The notes: generated by a model from the letters alone, not told the origin. Counted from the stretch's first letter, positions 16,576 through 26,124 are shown. The stretch: DNA of 64,000 bases from an uncultured Oscillospiraceae bacterium (GCA_944382965.1 CALWOA010000005.1:1-64000), one strand, 5' to 3'. Program-made: numbers and translations.

Positions 16576-17232
16576 ATGAGTCAACGCATTTTACTGCTGG
16601 AGGATGACTTCTTTCTGCGCGATGGGCTGTGCGTGCTACTGGAGAAAGAAGGCTACGCAGTGCAAAGCGCTCAGGACTGTGCACAGGCCAGAGTCCTGCT
16701 GGGAAAAAGCTGTTTTGACCTGGCTATCCTGGATGTGATGCTGCCGGATGGAAGCGGACTGGAGATTTGCCAGGAACTGCGCCGCAGCGGCAATCCGGTG
16801 CCCATTTTGTTCCTGACTGCCTGTGACGAAGAGTACCAGATTGTCCGGGGGCTGGATGCCGGGGCGGATGACTACGTGACCAAGCCTTTTAAGATGCTGG
16901 AATTTCTCTCCAGAGTCCGAGCCTTGCTGCGCCGCAATCCGGGGACGACTATCCGGGAAAAGGATCTTTCCGTGGATATGCGCACCATGCGTGTTACCAG
17001 CGGCAACCGGGAAATTCCGCTTACACCCACGGAATTTCAGCTGCTGACCACTCTGATTGCCAATCGGGGCAGTGTGGTTACCCGCAGCGCTTTGCTCCAG
17101 CATATCTGGGACTGTGATGGAAACTTTATTGATGACAATACCCTGTCGGTGCATATCAGCCGCCTCCGGGAGAAAATCGGAGCGGAACATATTGCAACGG
17201 TACGAGGTGCCGGATATCGCTGGGAGGAGTAA
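16576..17232 (+). CDS. OmpR/PhoB-family response regulator
   Basis: A 218-residue two-domain regulator. The receiver domain (1-115) has the acidic pair ED at 9-10, the phosphoacceptor D53 in AILDVMLPDG and K103 in VTKPF. A winged-helix DNA-binding domain follows (about 125-218), with PLTPTEFQLLTTLIAN and the end TVRGAGYRWEE. The ATG at 16576 follows AGGGGGTGAAGGG; the frame is open further upstream but crosses the promoter. It is paired with the sensor kinase 2 bp downstream and probably controls the ABC operon that follows, where direct GTAAG repeats lie at the promoter. Confidence 0.94.
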   Translation: MSQRILLLEDDFFLRDGLCVLLEKEGYAVQSAQDCAQARVLLGKSCFDLAILDVMLPDGSGLEICQELRRSGNPVPILFLTACDEEYQIVRGLDAGADDYVTKPFKMLEFLSRVRALLRRNPGTTIREKDLSVDMRTMRVTSGNREIPLTPTEFQLLTTLIANRGSVVTRSALLQHIWDCDGNFIDDNTLSVHISRLREKIGAEHIATVRGAGYRWEE

Positions 17233-17234
17233 AC

Positions 17235-18119
17235 ATGGATTACCTTCTTCTTGGGGCTGGCTTGGCGCTGGTGCTGCTTCTCTGGGTGCTGATCCGGATG
17301 CAACGCAGAATCCGGGAACTTTCTCAAAGTATCTATACCTTTTTCCTATCCGGGACAGTAACGCCCATCAGTACCCGGGACGATGTCCTGGGCCGTCTGC
17401 AAACGGATATTTCCGAACTGGAAAACCGGCTGATTCAGGAGAGGGACGGTGCCAAACGGGAAGCGAAAGAGCATACCGAATTTCTCTCAGACATTTCCCA
17501 CCAGCTGAAAACTCCCCTGGCGGGGCTGCGGCTGTACTGCGAATTGGAGCAGTCCGCTGGAACCAGCGCTTATTCCGAAAAGGAGCTGGCCCTGGTGGAG
17601 AAAATGGAAACCCTGATTCAGAACATTCTGACCTTGGAAAAAATCCGCAGCGATACCTACGAAATGCAGTTTTCTCCGGCAGAACTATCTCAGATTGCCC
17701 GGCAGGTGCAGATGGAGCTGCATCCGCTGTTTCCGCAGAAGCAGATCCTTCTGACCGGAAACGCCCAGCTGCGGGCAGATCCTGCCTGGCTTCGGGAGGC
17801 TTTGGGCAACGTGGTAAAAAATGCCTGTGAGCATACCCGCCCGGAAGGAATCGTGGAAATCCGGATGGAGCAGGGGGAACGGTCGGTGACCATCTTCGTG
17901 GAAGATGACGGCGGCGGGGTAGACCCGGCGGAGCTTCCGATGCTGTTTCTTCGCTTTCACAAAGCCAAGAGCGCTGCCCCGAACAGCACTGGCATCGGCC
18001 TTGCCATTACAAAAGCCATTGTGGAAAAGCACCACGGCATCATTACCGCCCAGAACGGTCGCCGGGGACTGCTGGTAACCATGTGTCTGCCGATCATTGA
18101 CGCCAATCTGAAAATCTAG
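17235..18119 (+). CDS. Membrane sensor histidine kinase, small-sensor type
   Basis: A 294-residue kinase with a single N-terminal membrane helix (LLLGAGLALVLLLWVLI, residues 4-20) and no extracytoplasmic domain. The phosphorylated histidine is H89 in FLSDISHQLKTPL. An N box (LGNVVKNACEH) and G boxes (VEDDGGGVD; STGIGLAITKAIVEKHHG) complete the catalytic domain. Kinases without a real sensor domain are often informed by an adjacent FtsX-type ABC transporter, as in BceS-like systems; the next operon encodes exactly such a transporter. A GGAGGAG site precedes the ATG. Confidence 0.93.
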   Translation: MDYLLLGAGLALVLLLWVLIRMQRRIRELSQSIYTFFLSGTVTPISTRDDVLGRLQTDISELENRLIQERDGAKREAKEHTEFLSDISHQLKTPLAGLRLYCELEQSAGTSAYSEKELALVEKMETLIQNILTLEKIRSDTYEMQFSPAELSQIARQVQMELHPLFPQKQILLTGNAQLRADPAWLREALGNVVKNACEHTRPEGIVEIRMEQGERSVTIFVEDDGGGVDPAELPMLFLRFHKAKSAAPNSTGIGLAITKAIVEKHHGIITAQNGRRGLLVTMCLPIIDANLKI

Positions 18120-18147
18120 CAGAGTCCCCGCCGGACTCTGCTTTTCT
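18118..18147 (+). terminator. Terminator of the first two-component operon
   Basis: AGCAGAGTCC (18118-18127) pairs with GGACTCTGCT (18133-18142), followed by TTTCTCTT. The stem starts within the stop codon of the kinase gene. Confidence 0.8.
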
Positions 18148-18201
18148 CTTACGAAATCGTAAGATAACCGTCACCGGATTGTAAGCTTGCGGGTGTAGAA
18201 T
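18148..18201 (+). promoter_or_regulatory. Probable response-regulator operator and promoter of the ABC operon
   Basis: CTTACGAAATCGTAAG (18148-18163) is a palindrome. GTAAG recurs at 18159-18163 and 18181-18185, 22 bp apart (two helical turns), as expected for OmpR-type dimers. TAGAAT (18196-18201) is a possible -10; the matching -35 region (ACCGGA) is poor, which would fit an activated promoter. Confidence 0.5.
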
Positions 18202-18232
18202 AAAGCTGTAGAAATAACAGGGGGTGTTTACC

Positions 18233-18919
18233 TTGAAAATTCTGGAGTGTCAGGACTTGACAAAAGAATATCTCAGCGGAGAAACCGTTGTCAAAGCGGT
18301 AGACCATGTGAATCTCAGCTTTGAACAGGGGGAATTCTGCGCCATTACCGGCCCTTCCGGTTCGGGAAAGTCCACCTTGCTGCACCTGATGGGAGCGTTG
18401 GAGCATCCTACCTCCGGCAGCGTTCTCTATGGGGGACAGACGCTGGCGTCCTATACCGACCATCAGCTGTCCATTCTGCGCCGGCGGCGGTTCGGTTTTG
18501 TGTTCCAGGCCTATAACCTGGTGCAGGAACTGACAGGATACGAAAATATCCTGCTTCCGGTGATGCTGGATCACAAGAAGCCCGATGAAGAATACCTTCG
18601 TCAGGTGATTGATATTCTGGGCATTGAAGACCGATTGGGGCACCTGCCCTCGGCTATGTCCGGCGGTCAGCAGCAGCGCATCGCCATTGCCAGAGCCCTG
18701 GCAAACCGGCCTTCCATCCTCTTTGCTGATGAACCTACGGGAAATCTGGACGGCAAAAGCGGGCGGGAAGTGCTGTCGCTGCTGAAATATGCAGGCAAAC
18801 AGCTGGGCATCACCCTGATTCTGGTGACCCACGACCAGCACGTTGCCGAGCAGGCCCAGCGGATTCTGACCATCGAGGACGGCACCATCGTCACGGATAC
18901 CAAGTTTGGGGTGATGTGA
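18233..18919 (+). CDS. ABC transporter ATP-binding protein (MacB/LolD/BceA type)
   Basis: A 228-residue ATPase. Walker A is GPSGSGKS (40-47), the Q-loop glutamine lies in VFQAYNLV, the signature is SGGQQ (143-147), Walker B is ILFADEP (162-168) and the switch histidine is in LVTHDQHVAEQA. The closest group by motif is the one that works with FtsX/MacB-like permeases. Start choice is uncertain: the TTG at 18233 is preferred because AGGGGG at 18219-18224 is well spaced from it; a GTG at 18224 lies inside that site. The gene ends 1 bp before the permease gene. Confidence 0.94.
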   Translation: MKILECQDLTKEYLSGETVVKAVDHVNLSFEQGEFCAITGPSGSGKSTLLHLMGALEHPTSGSVLYGGQTLASYTDHQLSILRRRRFGFVFQAYNLVQELTGYENILLPVMLDHKKPDEEYLRQVIDILGIEDRLGHLPSAMSGGQQQRIAIARALANRPSILFADEPTGNLDGKSGREVLSLLKYAGKQLGITLILVTHDQHVAEQAQRILTIEDGTIVTDTKFGVM

Positions 18920-18920
18920 T

Positions 18921-21671
18921 ATGGCAAAGAACTTGACGGCAACCGCCATTGCCCTGCGCAATCTGCAAAATCGCAGAAAGCACTATCTGACATTGGCCAT
19001 CGGCATCATCCTTGCCATGATCTTTTCCAGCGGCGTTCCCTTTTTCTATTCCTGCATGCGTGCTTCTCAGCAGGAGCTTGTGAACCGAAAGTTGGGAAAG
19101 CAGGACTATATTGTCTTTAATACCCAGGATTTTGACTGGGAAAAGCTGGAATCTCAGGGAGTTTTTCAGGAGACACCAGGCTTTGCCCACATCCAGCGCT
19201 TTGCTTGGACTGGGGAAGATGTGGACAAGGGAACGGCCATCGGCTGGCTGGATTCCCGGGCCATGGAACTGTATTATCCCCAGATTCAGCAGGGCCGGTG
19301 GCCCCAGGAACCGGGGGAGATTGCGGTGGAAGCCAATGCCCTGGCCAGAATGCAGCTGGAACCGGAACTGAACAGCACCATTACCTTAAACTCAGTTGTC
19401 AGCAACGGAGAAGGCTACGGGGAAAACCAGCAGGAAGTTTCCTACCGGTTGGTGGGAATCCTGGGAGATAAGCGGCAGAACCTGGAATTTCAGGCGCGAA
19501 ATGTCCAGATTGCCGTGCCATTGGGAAGCGGCGGGGAGGAAGTGAAAACCCCCACTGCCCAGCTCCCTGCGGCGTTTGTCTGCGCCCAGGAACCCATCCC
19601 AGCCGGGGGAAAGGAGATTGCGGCTGCGTATTTTAACCTGAACCCGGAAAAAGAAGAGGAATTTATCTTTTTGCCGAGTTTTGTTTGGGAAAAGAGTATC
19701 CAAATTTTTCCGGAATCCAGCAGTCTGGGAGAATCTGGCGATATTCAAAACAGTAGCTTGCTTCTGGTGGCCCTGGCCACGATGCTGGCGCTGCTGTCCT
19801 GCTTTGGCATTGCCAATGTGTTCTCGTCCAATCTGAAAGAACGCAGGCAGCAGATCGGAATGTACCGGGCCTTGGGGGCAACCCGGTGGCAGATTCTGGA
19901 TATCTTCGGCAGGGAAGCGCTGCTCATCTGCCTGGCCTGTACCCCGGTCAGTGTGGCCCTGTCCTATTTCGGGGTGAAGTTCTTTGCCTGGTGCATGGGG
20001 GAGAACTTTGTGTTTCTTCCCAATCTTCTCCTGCTGGCAGCGGGTGCGGGAGTGGGAATCCTCAGCGTGTTGATTTCGGCGTTGGTTCCCCTGATGGGGG
20101 CTGCCCGGGTATCTCCCATGCAGGCCATCCGCAGCGCCCAGTGGATGCGTCAGATGCGGCAGCATCGGGTGCGCTCACAAACAGACTTTGATCTGCCCAG
20201 ACTTCTGGCAAAACGCAGAGGAATGTTTGACCGGTGGCGTCAGATTTCCGTATGCATCATTCTGGGGCTGACGGTTTTTGCCAGCTGCCTGGGGGTGGGT
20301 TCCCTGGTGGGAAGCTACCGCAATATTGGTGCTACGATCCAACCCTTTGACTATGAAATCAGGCTGTCGTCGTATTATGGCAACGGCAACAACTTTGTCA
20401 ATACCCTGGGACTGAACGATCTGATTTCCCAGCAGGAGGCCCAAAAATGCCTGGAACTTCCCTATGTGAAAAACATATATGGAGAAAAAGAATGTTATGT
20501 AAATCTGCTGATTGATGGAGAAGTCCCGGATTATCTGCTGCTGCATGAGTTTTTTAATATTCGTTCGGAATCTCGATATTCGTTCAACGTTCCTTCTTTA
20601 CAAGGCCAGATGAACGCTGACAATTTTTGGGATTTAATACAATCCAAGGAAAATCCCACATATTTGGAGGTAAAAGAAGCGGCAGGGTATACCCAGGAGG
20701 CAATCAATACCCAACTTGTTGCGAAAAGCGGAAGGCTGCTTGCTTCCATGGAGGATCAGGTGATTGCCGGGAAAATTGACCTGGACAAGCTGGATTCCGG
20801 GGAAGAGATCATTGTCTGTGCTCCGGAAAAAATCGGATTTTTCTGGGAATTTGACAGCGACGGCTCGGGCAGTTGCGGGATGCTGGACTTGTCAAAAGAG
20901 GAGGAGAAGTATAGCAGAGTTGAGAAAAGCGATTTGAAGAAGGTAATGGTTACTGCAGACAGCTGCTTCCAGGTGGGGCAGGAACTGACATTGAGTCTTC
21001 TGGTGGATGACGGCAGCGGAAAGCTCACCCGGGAGGACAGAACGGTAAAGATTGGCGCCATTGTCCGCACTGGGGAAGCATTTTGGGGAAACAGCTTTGC
21101 AGTCTATACCACTGTGGCGGGGCTGGGGTGCTTTACACAGCCATTTGACTTTAAAAACTTGCATGTGGAATTGGAGCAGGGAACTGCAGAGCAAATCGAT
21201 GCGCAGATGGTCAGAGCTTTGGAAGCCCTGTTTCCCGGCTATAATATCCGTTCTTACTATTCCCAGGTTCAGCAGCAGAAGGAATACTTCATTACCAGTC
21301 TGATTGCCACTGGCTCTCTGATTGCGGTGTTCAGCGCCATCAGCATCAGTCTGATCAGCAACGGCATCACCGCCCAGATCCGGGAGGGAAAGCGGGCCAT
21401 CGGAACCCTGCGGGCGGTGGGGGCAACGGAGCAGGATATTGTCCGCTGCTATGAACTGCAAATCGCAAAAATGATTCTGTGGGGCACCGTGCTGGGATTG
21501 CTGGGCTGCGGTTTCGAGTATCTTTTCCACTATCTTACGGGAGGAAGATTTACCCTGTGGCCCGGACTGGTACTGCCGGCGGTGATGTGCCTGGTGTGCA
21601 TGGTCAACCTGCGCCTGCGGGTTCGTCAGGTAATCCGCCAGAGCATTGTGGAGAATATTCGGGAGCTGTAG
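18921..21671 (+). CDS. FtsX/MacB-type ABC permease, two-block form
   Basis: A 916-residue permease. One helix near the N-terminus (YLTLAIGIILAMIFSSGVPF, about 14-34) is followed by an extracytoplasmic region. A first FtsX block of three helices lies at about 270-400 (with GMYRALGATRWQILDIFGREA), a second long outer domain at about 450-780, and a final FtsX block at about 790-900 (with IGTLRAVGATEQDIVRCYELQ). This duplicated plan is typical of clostridial BceB-like and lipoprotein- or peptide-handling transporters. It probably acts as a mechanotransmitter or exporter for envelope-active peptides. It is tightly linked to the ATPase gene before and a secreted protein gene after. Confidence 0.92.
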   Translation: MAKNLTATAIALRNLQNRRKHYLTLAIGIILAMIFSSGVPFFYSCMRASQQELVNRKLGKQDYIVFNTQDFDWEKLESQGVFQETPGFAHIQRFAWTGEDVDKGTAIGWLDSRAMELYYPQIQQGRWPQEPGEIAVEANALARMQLEPELNSTITLNSVVSNGEGYGENQQEVSYRLVGILGDKRQNLEFQARNVQIAVPLGSGGEEVKTPTAQLPAAFVCAQEPIPAGGKEIAAAYFNLNPEKEEEFIFLPSFVWEKSIQIFPESSSLGESGDIQNSSLLLVALATMLALLSCFGIANVFSSNLKERRQQIGMYRALGATRWQILDIFGREALLICLACTPVSVALSYFGVKFFAWCMGENFVFLPNLLLLAAGAGVGILSVLISALVPLMGAARVSPMQAIRSAQWMRQMRQHRVRSQTDFDLPRLLAKRRGMFDRWRQISVCIILGLTVFASCLGVGSLVGSYRNIGATIQPFDYEIRLSSYYGNGNNFVNTLGLNDLISQQEAQKCLELPYVKNIYGEKECYVNLLIDGEVPDYLLLHEFFNIRSESRYSFNVPSLQGQMNADNFWDLIQSKENPTYLEVKEAAGYTQEAINTQLVAKSGRLLASMEDQVIAGKIDLDKLDSGEEIIVCAPEKIGFFWEFDSDGSGSCGMLDLSKEEEKYSRVEKSDLKKVMVTADSCFQVGQELTLSLLVDDGSGKLTREDRTVKIGAIVRTGEAFWGNSFAVYTTVAGLGCFTQPFDFKNLHVELEQGTAEQIDAQMVRALEALFPGYNIRSYYSQVQQQKEYFITSLIATGSLIAVFSAISISLISNGITAQIREGKRAIGTLRAVGATEQDIVRCYELQIAKMILWGTVLGLLGCGFEYLFHYLTGGRFTLWPGLVLPAVMCLVCMVNLRLRVRQVIRQSIVENIREL

Positions 21672-21674
21672 GCG

Positions 21675-23204
21675 ATGAAGCACAGAGTTGTATCCGGAGC
21701 CGTGGCTTTGTTCATGGCGCTGTCTCTGGCACTGCCGGTTTCCGGAGAAGAAACCCAGCAGACCACAGCCCCTCAAGAGACCCAAGCTACCATTCCCCAG
21801 ACCCAGCCCACGCAACCACCCTCAACCGAAACAGAGCCGATTCCCACGGAAACCCAGCCCCCATCTACTGAATCCCCTACGGAACCACCCACGGAGCCGG
21901 AGGAACTCCAGACATCGGATGCGCTGGAAATTGACAGCCAATTTACCTACCCGGGAATGGACATGCCTTATGCGGACGGGTATGTGCCCCGGGTGGAAGA
22001 GGGAATCGTATATCTGATGCTACCGCTGCTTGCCAACCGGCAGATCAGCGGCAATCGGATTCAGGCATCTCTGGAACTGGGCAATTCCCCGGCGTTTGTG
22101 GCCGCAAGCTACCAGAAGGACTTCTATTTGTCGGAGTTTCTGCCGGAAAACGGAAGTTTGAGCCGGGAATTGTTTCTGGTGGAATTTCCGGTGGAGCTGT
22201 CCCCGGAGCGAAGCAATGGCATTTATCCGGTAAGCATCCACATTTCCGGTTATACAGACGCCGGAGAAACCATTGCCTTTACCCATACCCTGTATGTAAC
22301 CATTACAGATGGTGTTTCCAAGGAGACGGTGAAAACCACTGCCCCTGCAGCCAGCACCCCGACAGCGGAGCCGGTGGTGTATATTTCCCAATGTATCATG
22401 GAACCGAATCCCATTCTGGCAGGGGAGCCCTTTACCTTGACGGTAACGCTGAAAAATCTCCTGAAAACCAAAAGTGTCAAGAACCTGCTGGTCACGGTGG
22501 AACCGGGGGACATGCAGATCAACCTTCTGGAAAACAGCAATGTGATTCCGGTAGATACCATCGGTCCAGAAGAGGAGGCCGTTCTGCAGCTGGCCATGCA
22601 GGCAGACCCATCCATTTCGCCGGGAAAATACACCGTCCAGTTTTCCTTTTCCTACAACAGCAGCCAGACATTGAACCTGTCCTCCAAAGGCAGCTGCGTT
22701 CTGGATATCCGCCAGCCGGCGGAGCTTTCCTACGATGGCGCCAGGCTGCCCGCAACTGTGTACCAGGGGGAGGTTACCGTCCTTGCGGTGAATTTGATGA
22801 ACACAGGAAAGACGGCTTTGTATAATTGCCGCATGGAAACGAAGATTCCGGGCCTGGACTCCGGTGGCATCACCTTCGTTGGGCAAATTGACCCGGGAAA
22901 AAGCGCTGATGGAAAAATCAACCTGTTGGTCAGTAAAGAGGAAATTGGCCAGGTCAAGGGAAACATCCTGCTGCTGTATGAAGATTCTTTCGGTACGGAG
23001 TATCAGCAGGAAGCAGAAGTGACGACCCAAATTGAAGAGATGATTCTGCCAACAGATCCAGAAGAAAAGAAAGAAGAAAAGGAAAATTCTCTCTGGTGGA
23101 TGTTTGTCCTGCTGGGCATCGCTGCCGGGGCCAGTCTGGGAGTTGGAATTCCCTGGTATATCCAACAAAGACGCCAACGCAAAGAGGATGACCTTCGTCT
23201 GTAG
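21675..23204 (+). CDS. Exported, C-terminally anchored CARDB-like protein of the ABC operon
   Basis: A 509-residue protein. Residues 1-24 form a signal peptide (ALFMALSLALPVSG). Residues 25-76 are a Thr/Pro/Glu-rich stretch with repeated TETEP and STES-type units. Two or three Ig-like beta domains follow, with the CARDB/NEW3 pattern (PNPILAGEPFTLTVTLKN; PATVYQGEVTVLAVNLMNTG). A membrane helix lies near the C-terminus (WWMFVLLGIAAGASLGVGI, about 470-490) before a basic tail. It is thus held on the outside of the membrane. Its start lies 3 bp after the permease stop, so it is probably a third subunit of the transporter or its substrate receptor. Confidence 0.85.
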   Translation: MKHRVVSGAVALFMALSLALPVSGEETQQTTAPQETQATIPQTQPTQPPSTETEPIPTETQPPSTESPTEPPTEPEELQTSDALEIDSQFTYPGMDMPYADGYVPRVEEGIVYLMLPLLANRQISGNRIQASLELGNSPAFVAASYQKDFYLSEFLPENGSLSRELFLVEFPVELSPERSNGIYPVSIHISGYTDAGETIAFTHTLYVTITDGVSKETVKTTAPAASTPTAEPVVYISQCIMEPNPILAGEPFTLTVTLKNLLKTKSVKNLLVTVEPGDMQINLLENSNVIPVDTIGPEEEAVLQLAMQADPSISPGKYTVQFSFSYNSSQTLNLSSKGSCVLDIRQPAELSYDGARLPATVYQGEVTVLAVNLMNTGKTALYNCRMETKIPGLDSGGITFVGQIDPGKSADGKINLLVSKEEIGQVKGNILLLYEDSFGTEYQQEAEVTTQIEEMILPTDPEEKKEEKENSLWWMFVLLGIAAGASLGVGIPWYIQQRRQRKEDDLRL

Positions 23205-24012
23205 CGAGCTGAAGCTACCTCCGAACAAAAAAACTGCACCTTCTCTTTACCTGTATATTTAAAACGCATTGCTTACGAATTGGTGTTATGTTGTTTATGC
23301 TGGTCTCATCGTGTCAATGTACCCATGGTTGGACAGACTCTGAATGGTTTGGGGGTCCACACCCATGGAGTGCAGATGGGAGATGTAGGATTTGGACCTG
23401 CCATCTGCAACTATGTCTTTCGGGAATGCTTCCACATCTATGCAGGCCAGACCAGAAACGGTGTCAGCAGACTGGATAGCCGCAATCAGTTAAAAGTTTT
23501 CCAGAATAAGGCAATTATGTTCCTGACAGACAGAAATACATTTTCGTTGTATATGATCCATGGTCTTGAAACTTACCGCAAGGAAAGATGTGAGAAGATG
23601 AAGGGGAAATGAACAGTATCTGTATGGTAAAATTTGTAATAGCCTTTGCCCGCGGTGATATGCGCCGGTGGAAATTTGACCTGGACAATTCCGGATGTGT
23701 GGTGCACTATTTTCTATGTTTGAGGCAGAGCATCCGCGCTTTGCCAGAAGATTTGCAAACACCATTGACGTTGCCTACGAGCGCTTTTCCTGGATGGAGG
23801 ATGAGTTGTTCCGTCAGGTAATAGGGGAGGTGGGGATGAATTTCTGGGGAAGAATCCCATGGCGGATATGTACTTATGGAAGAACATAGCCATGATACGC
23901 AGACATGCTGGAAAGAAAAAAGTGCCATATCTCCGAAGACACGCAAAATCCAAGCCCTGGATGTTTTATACGTGGTTAGATTTGACGATTTCGCAAATTT
24001 AGTAAAAAGCGC
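23205..24012. other. Intergenic region with decayed coding fragments
   Basis: This 800-bp stretch has no intact gene. The minus strand from 23487 to the stop at 23295 reads natural-looking protein (IAAIQSADTVSGLACIDVEA, SYISHLHSMGVDPQTIQSLS) with no start and a stop just upstream. The plus-strand fragments at 23625-23889 are listed separately. I cannot name the family of the minus-strand piece. Confidence 0.4.
23625..23889 (+). pseudogene. Frameshifted small conserved protein
   Basis: Two plus-strand frames join into one plausible protein. The first, 23625-23710, reads VKFVIAFARGDMRRWKFDLD then NSGCVVHYF. The second, from about 23710, reads SMFEAEHPRFARRFANTIDV and AYERFSWMEDELFRQVIGEV. A frame change near 23708-23715 is needed to join them. 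I do not recognise the family with confidence; the charged helical character recalls small accessory proteins of mobile elements. It is most likely a relic. Confidence 0.5.
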
Positions 24013-24040
24013 TTGCGTTCAGTGTTCGGCATGGTAAAAT
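24013..24040 (+). promoter_or_regulatory. Candidate promoter of the second two-component system
   Basis: TTGCGT (24013-24018), 16-bp spacer, TAAAAT (24035-24040), about 140 bp upstream of the kinase start. Confidence 0.4.
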
Positions 24041-24177
24041 AGAAATATAGTATTGGGCGTGTCCTATGCAGGTAAGCGTGAAGTTTGAGATCTGTACCGC
24101 CTCCGGAGGGAAGGATTTGCTTGCCTGGGAAAGAAAGGGAGTATCCTGGGGAAAAAAGACGGAAAGGGGGACTTTCC

Positions 24178-26124
24178 ATGAGAATCAAAGGTGTGATGCA
24201 GCAGGCGGTCTGCTGGCTTTTGCCGGCGACGGTTGCCTTCGGTCTGCTGGCTCTCATGGGTGCCTTTTTCGGTCGTACCGCCTCGGTGCAGTCCGTCGCA
24301 GTGGAAAACGGCATGCTGGATATCCGGCAGCAGGATGTTTCCTCTACCGTATTCCAGATCACCGGCTGGTGGGACTTTTATCCCGGCGGGCTGTATGCGC
24401 CGGAGGACTTTGTTTCTGGGGCAGCAGGAGAGAAAGCAGCTGCGGATGCCTCGCCTTCCGACTGGGCCTGTGGTACCCACCGTCTGCGGATTCTGGCGCA
24501 GCCAAACCGGTATTATGCTATCTGCGGCTTTTCGCTGGACTATGCCACCCGTATCTTTGTCAACGGGGTGCAGGCAGCGGAATTTGGACGGGTGTCGGAA
24601 ACGGAGGAAGGGTTCGTGCCGCGGGTGGGTTATATGACGATTCCGCTCTTCTCCGGCCCCGATGGGCAGATAGAGCTCGTTGTCCAGTATTCCAACTACG
24701 TCCACAAGGACGGCGGCAGTATTCCGCCTCTTGAGTTTTCCACTGTGCAGAATATTGAGGCGTTCAAAGCAGCGGGTGACCTGGTATCGCTGAGTCTCAG
24801 CGGCGGCCTTCTGCTGCTGGCGGCCAACTTTGTACTCAGTGCGGCGGTGCGGAAAAAATCTTATTTCCTCTGCCTTGCCCTTTGCTGTGTGGTGACAGCC
24901 CTGCGGGATCAGAATTTTCTGGTAGTGCATTTGCTGACACCGCAGACATCCTGGTATCTGGCCTACCGGTTGCTGATCCTCATTGTTATGCTCATGCCGG
25001 TTTCCATTCTGCTGATGCTGAAGAGCCAGTACTGGAAGGCCAGTGCCCAGGGGCCGCTCTGGGTCTATCTGGGCACAGCTGCGGCGGCAGGCGTGCTCGT
25101 CTGCCTGATTCCCGTTAGGGAGTTGGTTACGGTCTCCACGCTGGTATACTATCTGTCTGTGCCTTACCTTACCTATCTGATTTTCGGCATTGTGCGCAGC
25201 TATCTGCAGAAAAACAAACTGGAGATGGCGGATGCGTTGGTGCTTTTGGGATTTCTCATGCTGCTGACGGGGCTGGCATATGAAGCACTTATGACTGGCC
25301 GCAGCGCGCAGATCACACGCTACGGTGCCACCTCCTGCGGTATGCTGGGGTTTGTGTTCCTCAATGCGGCGGCCATGAGCCTACGCAGGCAACAGCAGGA
25401 AATCCAGTTGCTCGCCAGCCAGAGCCGAAGTGAGATGCTGGAAAAGATGAATCAGCTGAACATGGATTTTCTCCACAAAGTGGCCCATGAACTGAAAACG
25501 CCGCTAACGGTTATCTCCGGCTACGCCCAGCTTACGGGTATGCAGCTGGCGGAAGACCGCCTCACCGACGAGACACCCAAAAACCTCAAGACCATCCAGC
25601 AGGAGGCCCAGCGCCTGGCAAATATTGTGGCCCGACTGATGGAATATTCCTACGGCCACAAGAGTGAACTCACCTTTGGTCTGGTGGAGGTGGAGGAACT
25701 GCTGGAAAGTGTGAGGGTCATCGCCGTGCCCATGTGCATGAAGAACAACAACACTGTGCAGGCGCTGCCGGGTACAGGAGGATGGGTGCGGGGCAATTTT
25801 GAGGTGCTGCTGCAAATTTTCGTTAACCTGGTGATGAATGCCAGCAAAAACACCCAAAACGGCCAGATTACCATCAGCGCTGAGGATCGGGACCAGGAGG
25901 GATATATATTGTTCCGGGTGACAGACACCGGCTGCGGCATCGATCCGGCGCTTTTGCCCCATATTTTTGAACAAGGAGTCAGCGGCGGTGACGGGAGCGG
26001 CCTGGGACTGACAATCTGCCGCGAGGCGGTAGAGGCCCACGGCGGCTGCATCTGGGTGGAGCATACCGGAGAACAGGGCACCACCATGGCCTTTACAGTC
26101 TTGAAGGAGGCGAGAAAGCAATGA
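24178..26124 (+). CDS. Sensor histidine kinase with 7TMR-DISM-type input domain
   Basis: A 648-residue kinase. After a first membrane helix (about 8-28) comes an extracytoplasmic beta domain (about 35-200) that looks like the carbohydrate-binding-like DISM domain (GWWDFYPGGLYAPEDF; YYAICGFSLDYATRIFVNGV). Seven membrane helices follow (about 205-415). The dimerisation domain carries H437 in FLHKVAHELKTPLTVISG, with N box LVMNASKN and G box GSGLGLTICREAVEAHGG. The ATG at 24178 follows AAGGGGG at 24164-24170. It overlaps the response regulator by ATGA. DISM sensors are thought to bind carbohydrates or cell-wall-related ligands; the position upstream of a giant surface protein suggests it may control that locus. 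Confidence 0.92.
   Translation: MRIKGVMQQAVCWLLPATVAFGLLALMGAFFGRTASVQSVAVENGMLDIRQQDVSSTVFQITGWWDFYPGGLYAPEDFVSGAAGEKAAADASPSDWACGTHRLRILAQPNRYYAICGFSLDYATRIFVNGVQAAEFGRVSETEEGFVPRVGYMTIPLFSGPDGQIELVVQYSNYVHKDGGSIPPLEFSTVQNIEAFKAAGDLVSLSLSGGLLLLAANFVLSAAVRKKSYFLCLALCCVVTALRDQNFLVVHLLTPQTSWYLAYRLLILIVMLMPVSILLMLKSQYWKASAQGPLWVYLGTAAAAGVLVCLIPVRELVTVSTLVYYLSVPYLTYLIFGIVRSYLQKNKLEMADALVLLGFLMLLTGLAYEALMTGRSAQITRYGATSCGMLGFVFLNAAAMSLRRQQQEIQLLASQSRSEMLEKMNQLNMDFLHKVAHELKTPLTVISGYAQLTGMQLAEDRLTDETPKNLKTIQQEAQRLANIVARLMEYSYGHKSELTFGLVEVEELLESVRVIAVPMCMKNNNTVQALPGTGGWVRGNFEVLLQIFVNLVMNASKNTQNGQITISAEDRDQEGYILFRVTDTGCGIDPALLPHIFEQGVSGGDGSGLGLTICREAVEAHGGCIWVEHTGEQGTTMAFTVLKEARKQ

Noticed and set aside
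25762..25800. LPXTG-like sequence (LPGTG) in the 7TM kinase
   Set aside because: It lies inside the catalytic part of a cytoplasmic kinase domain and is not followed by a membrane helix and basic tail.
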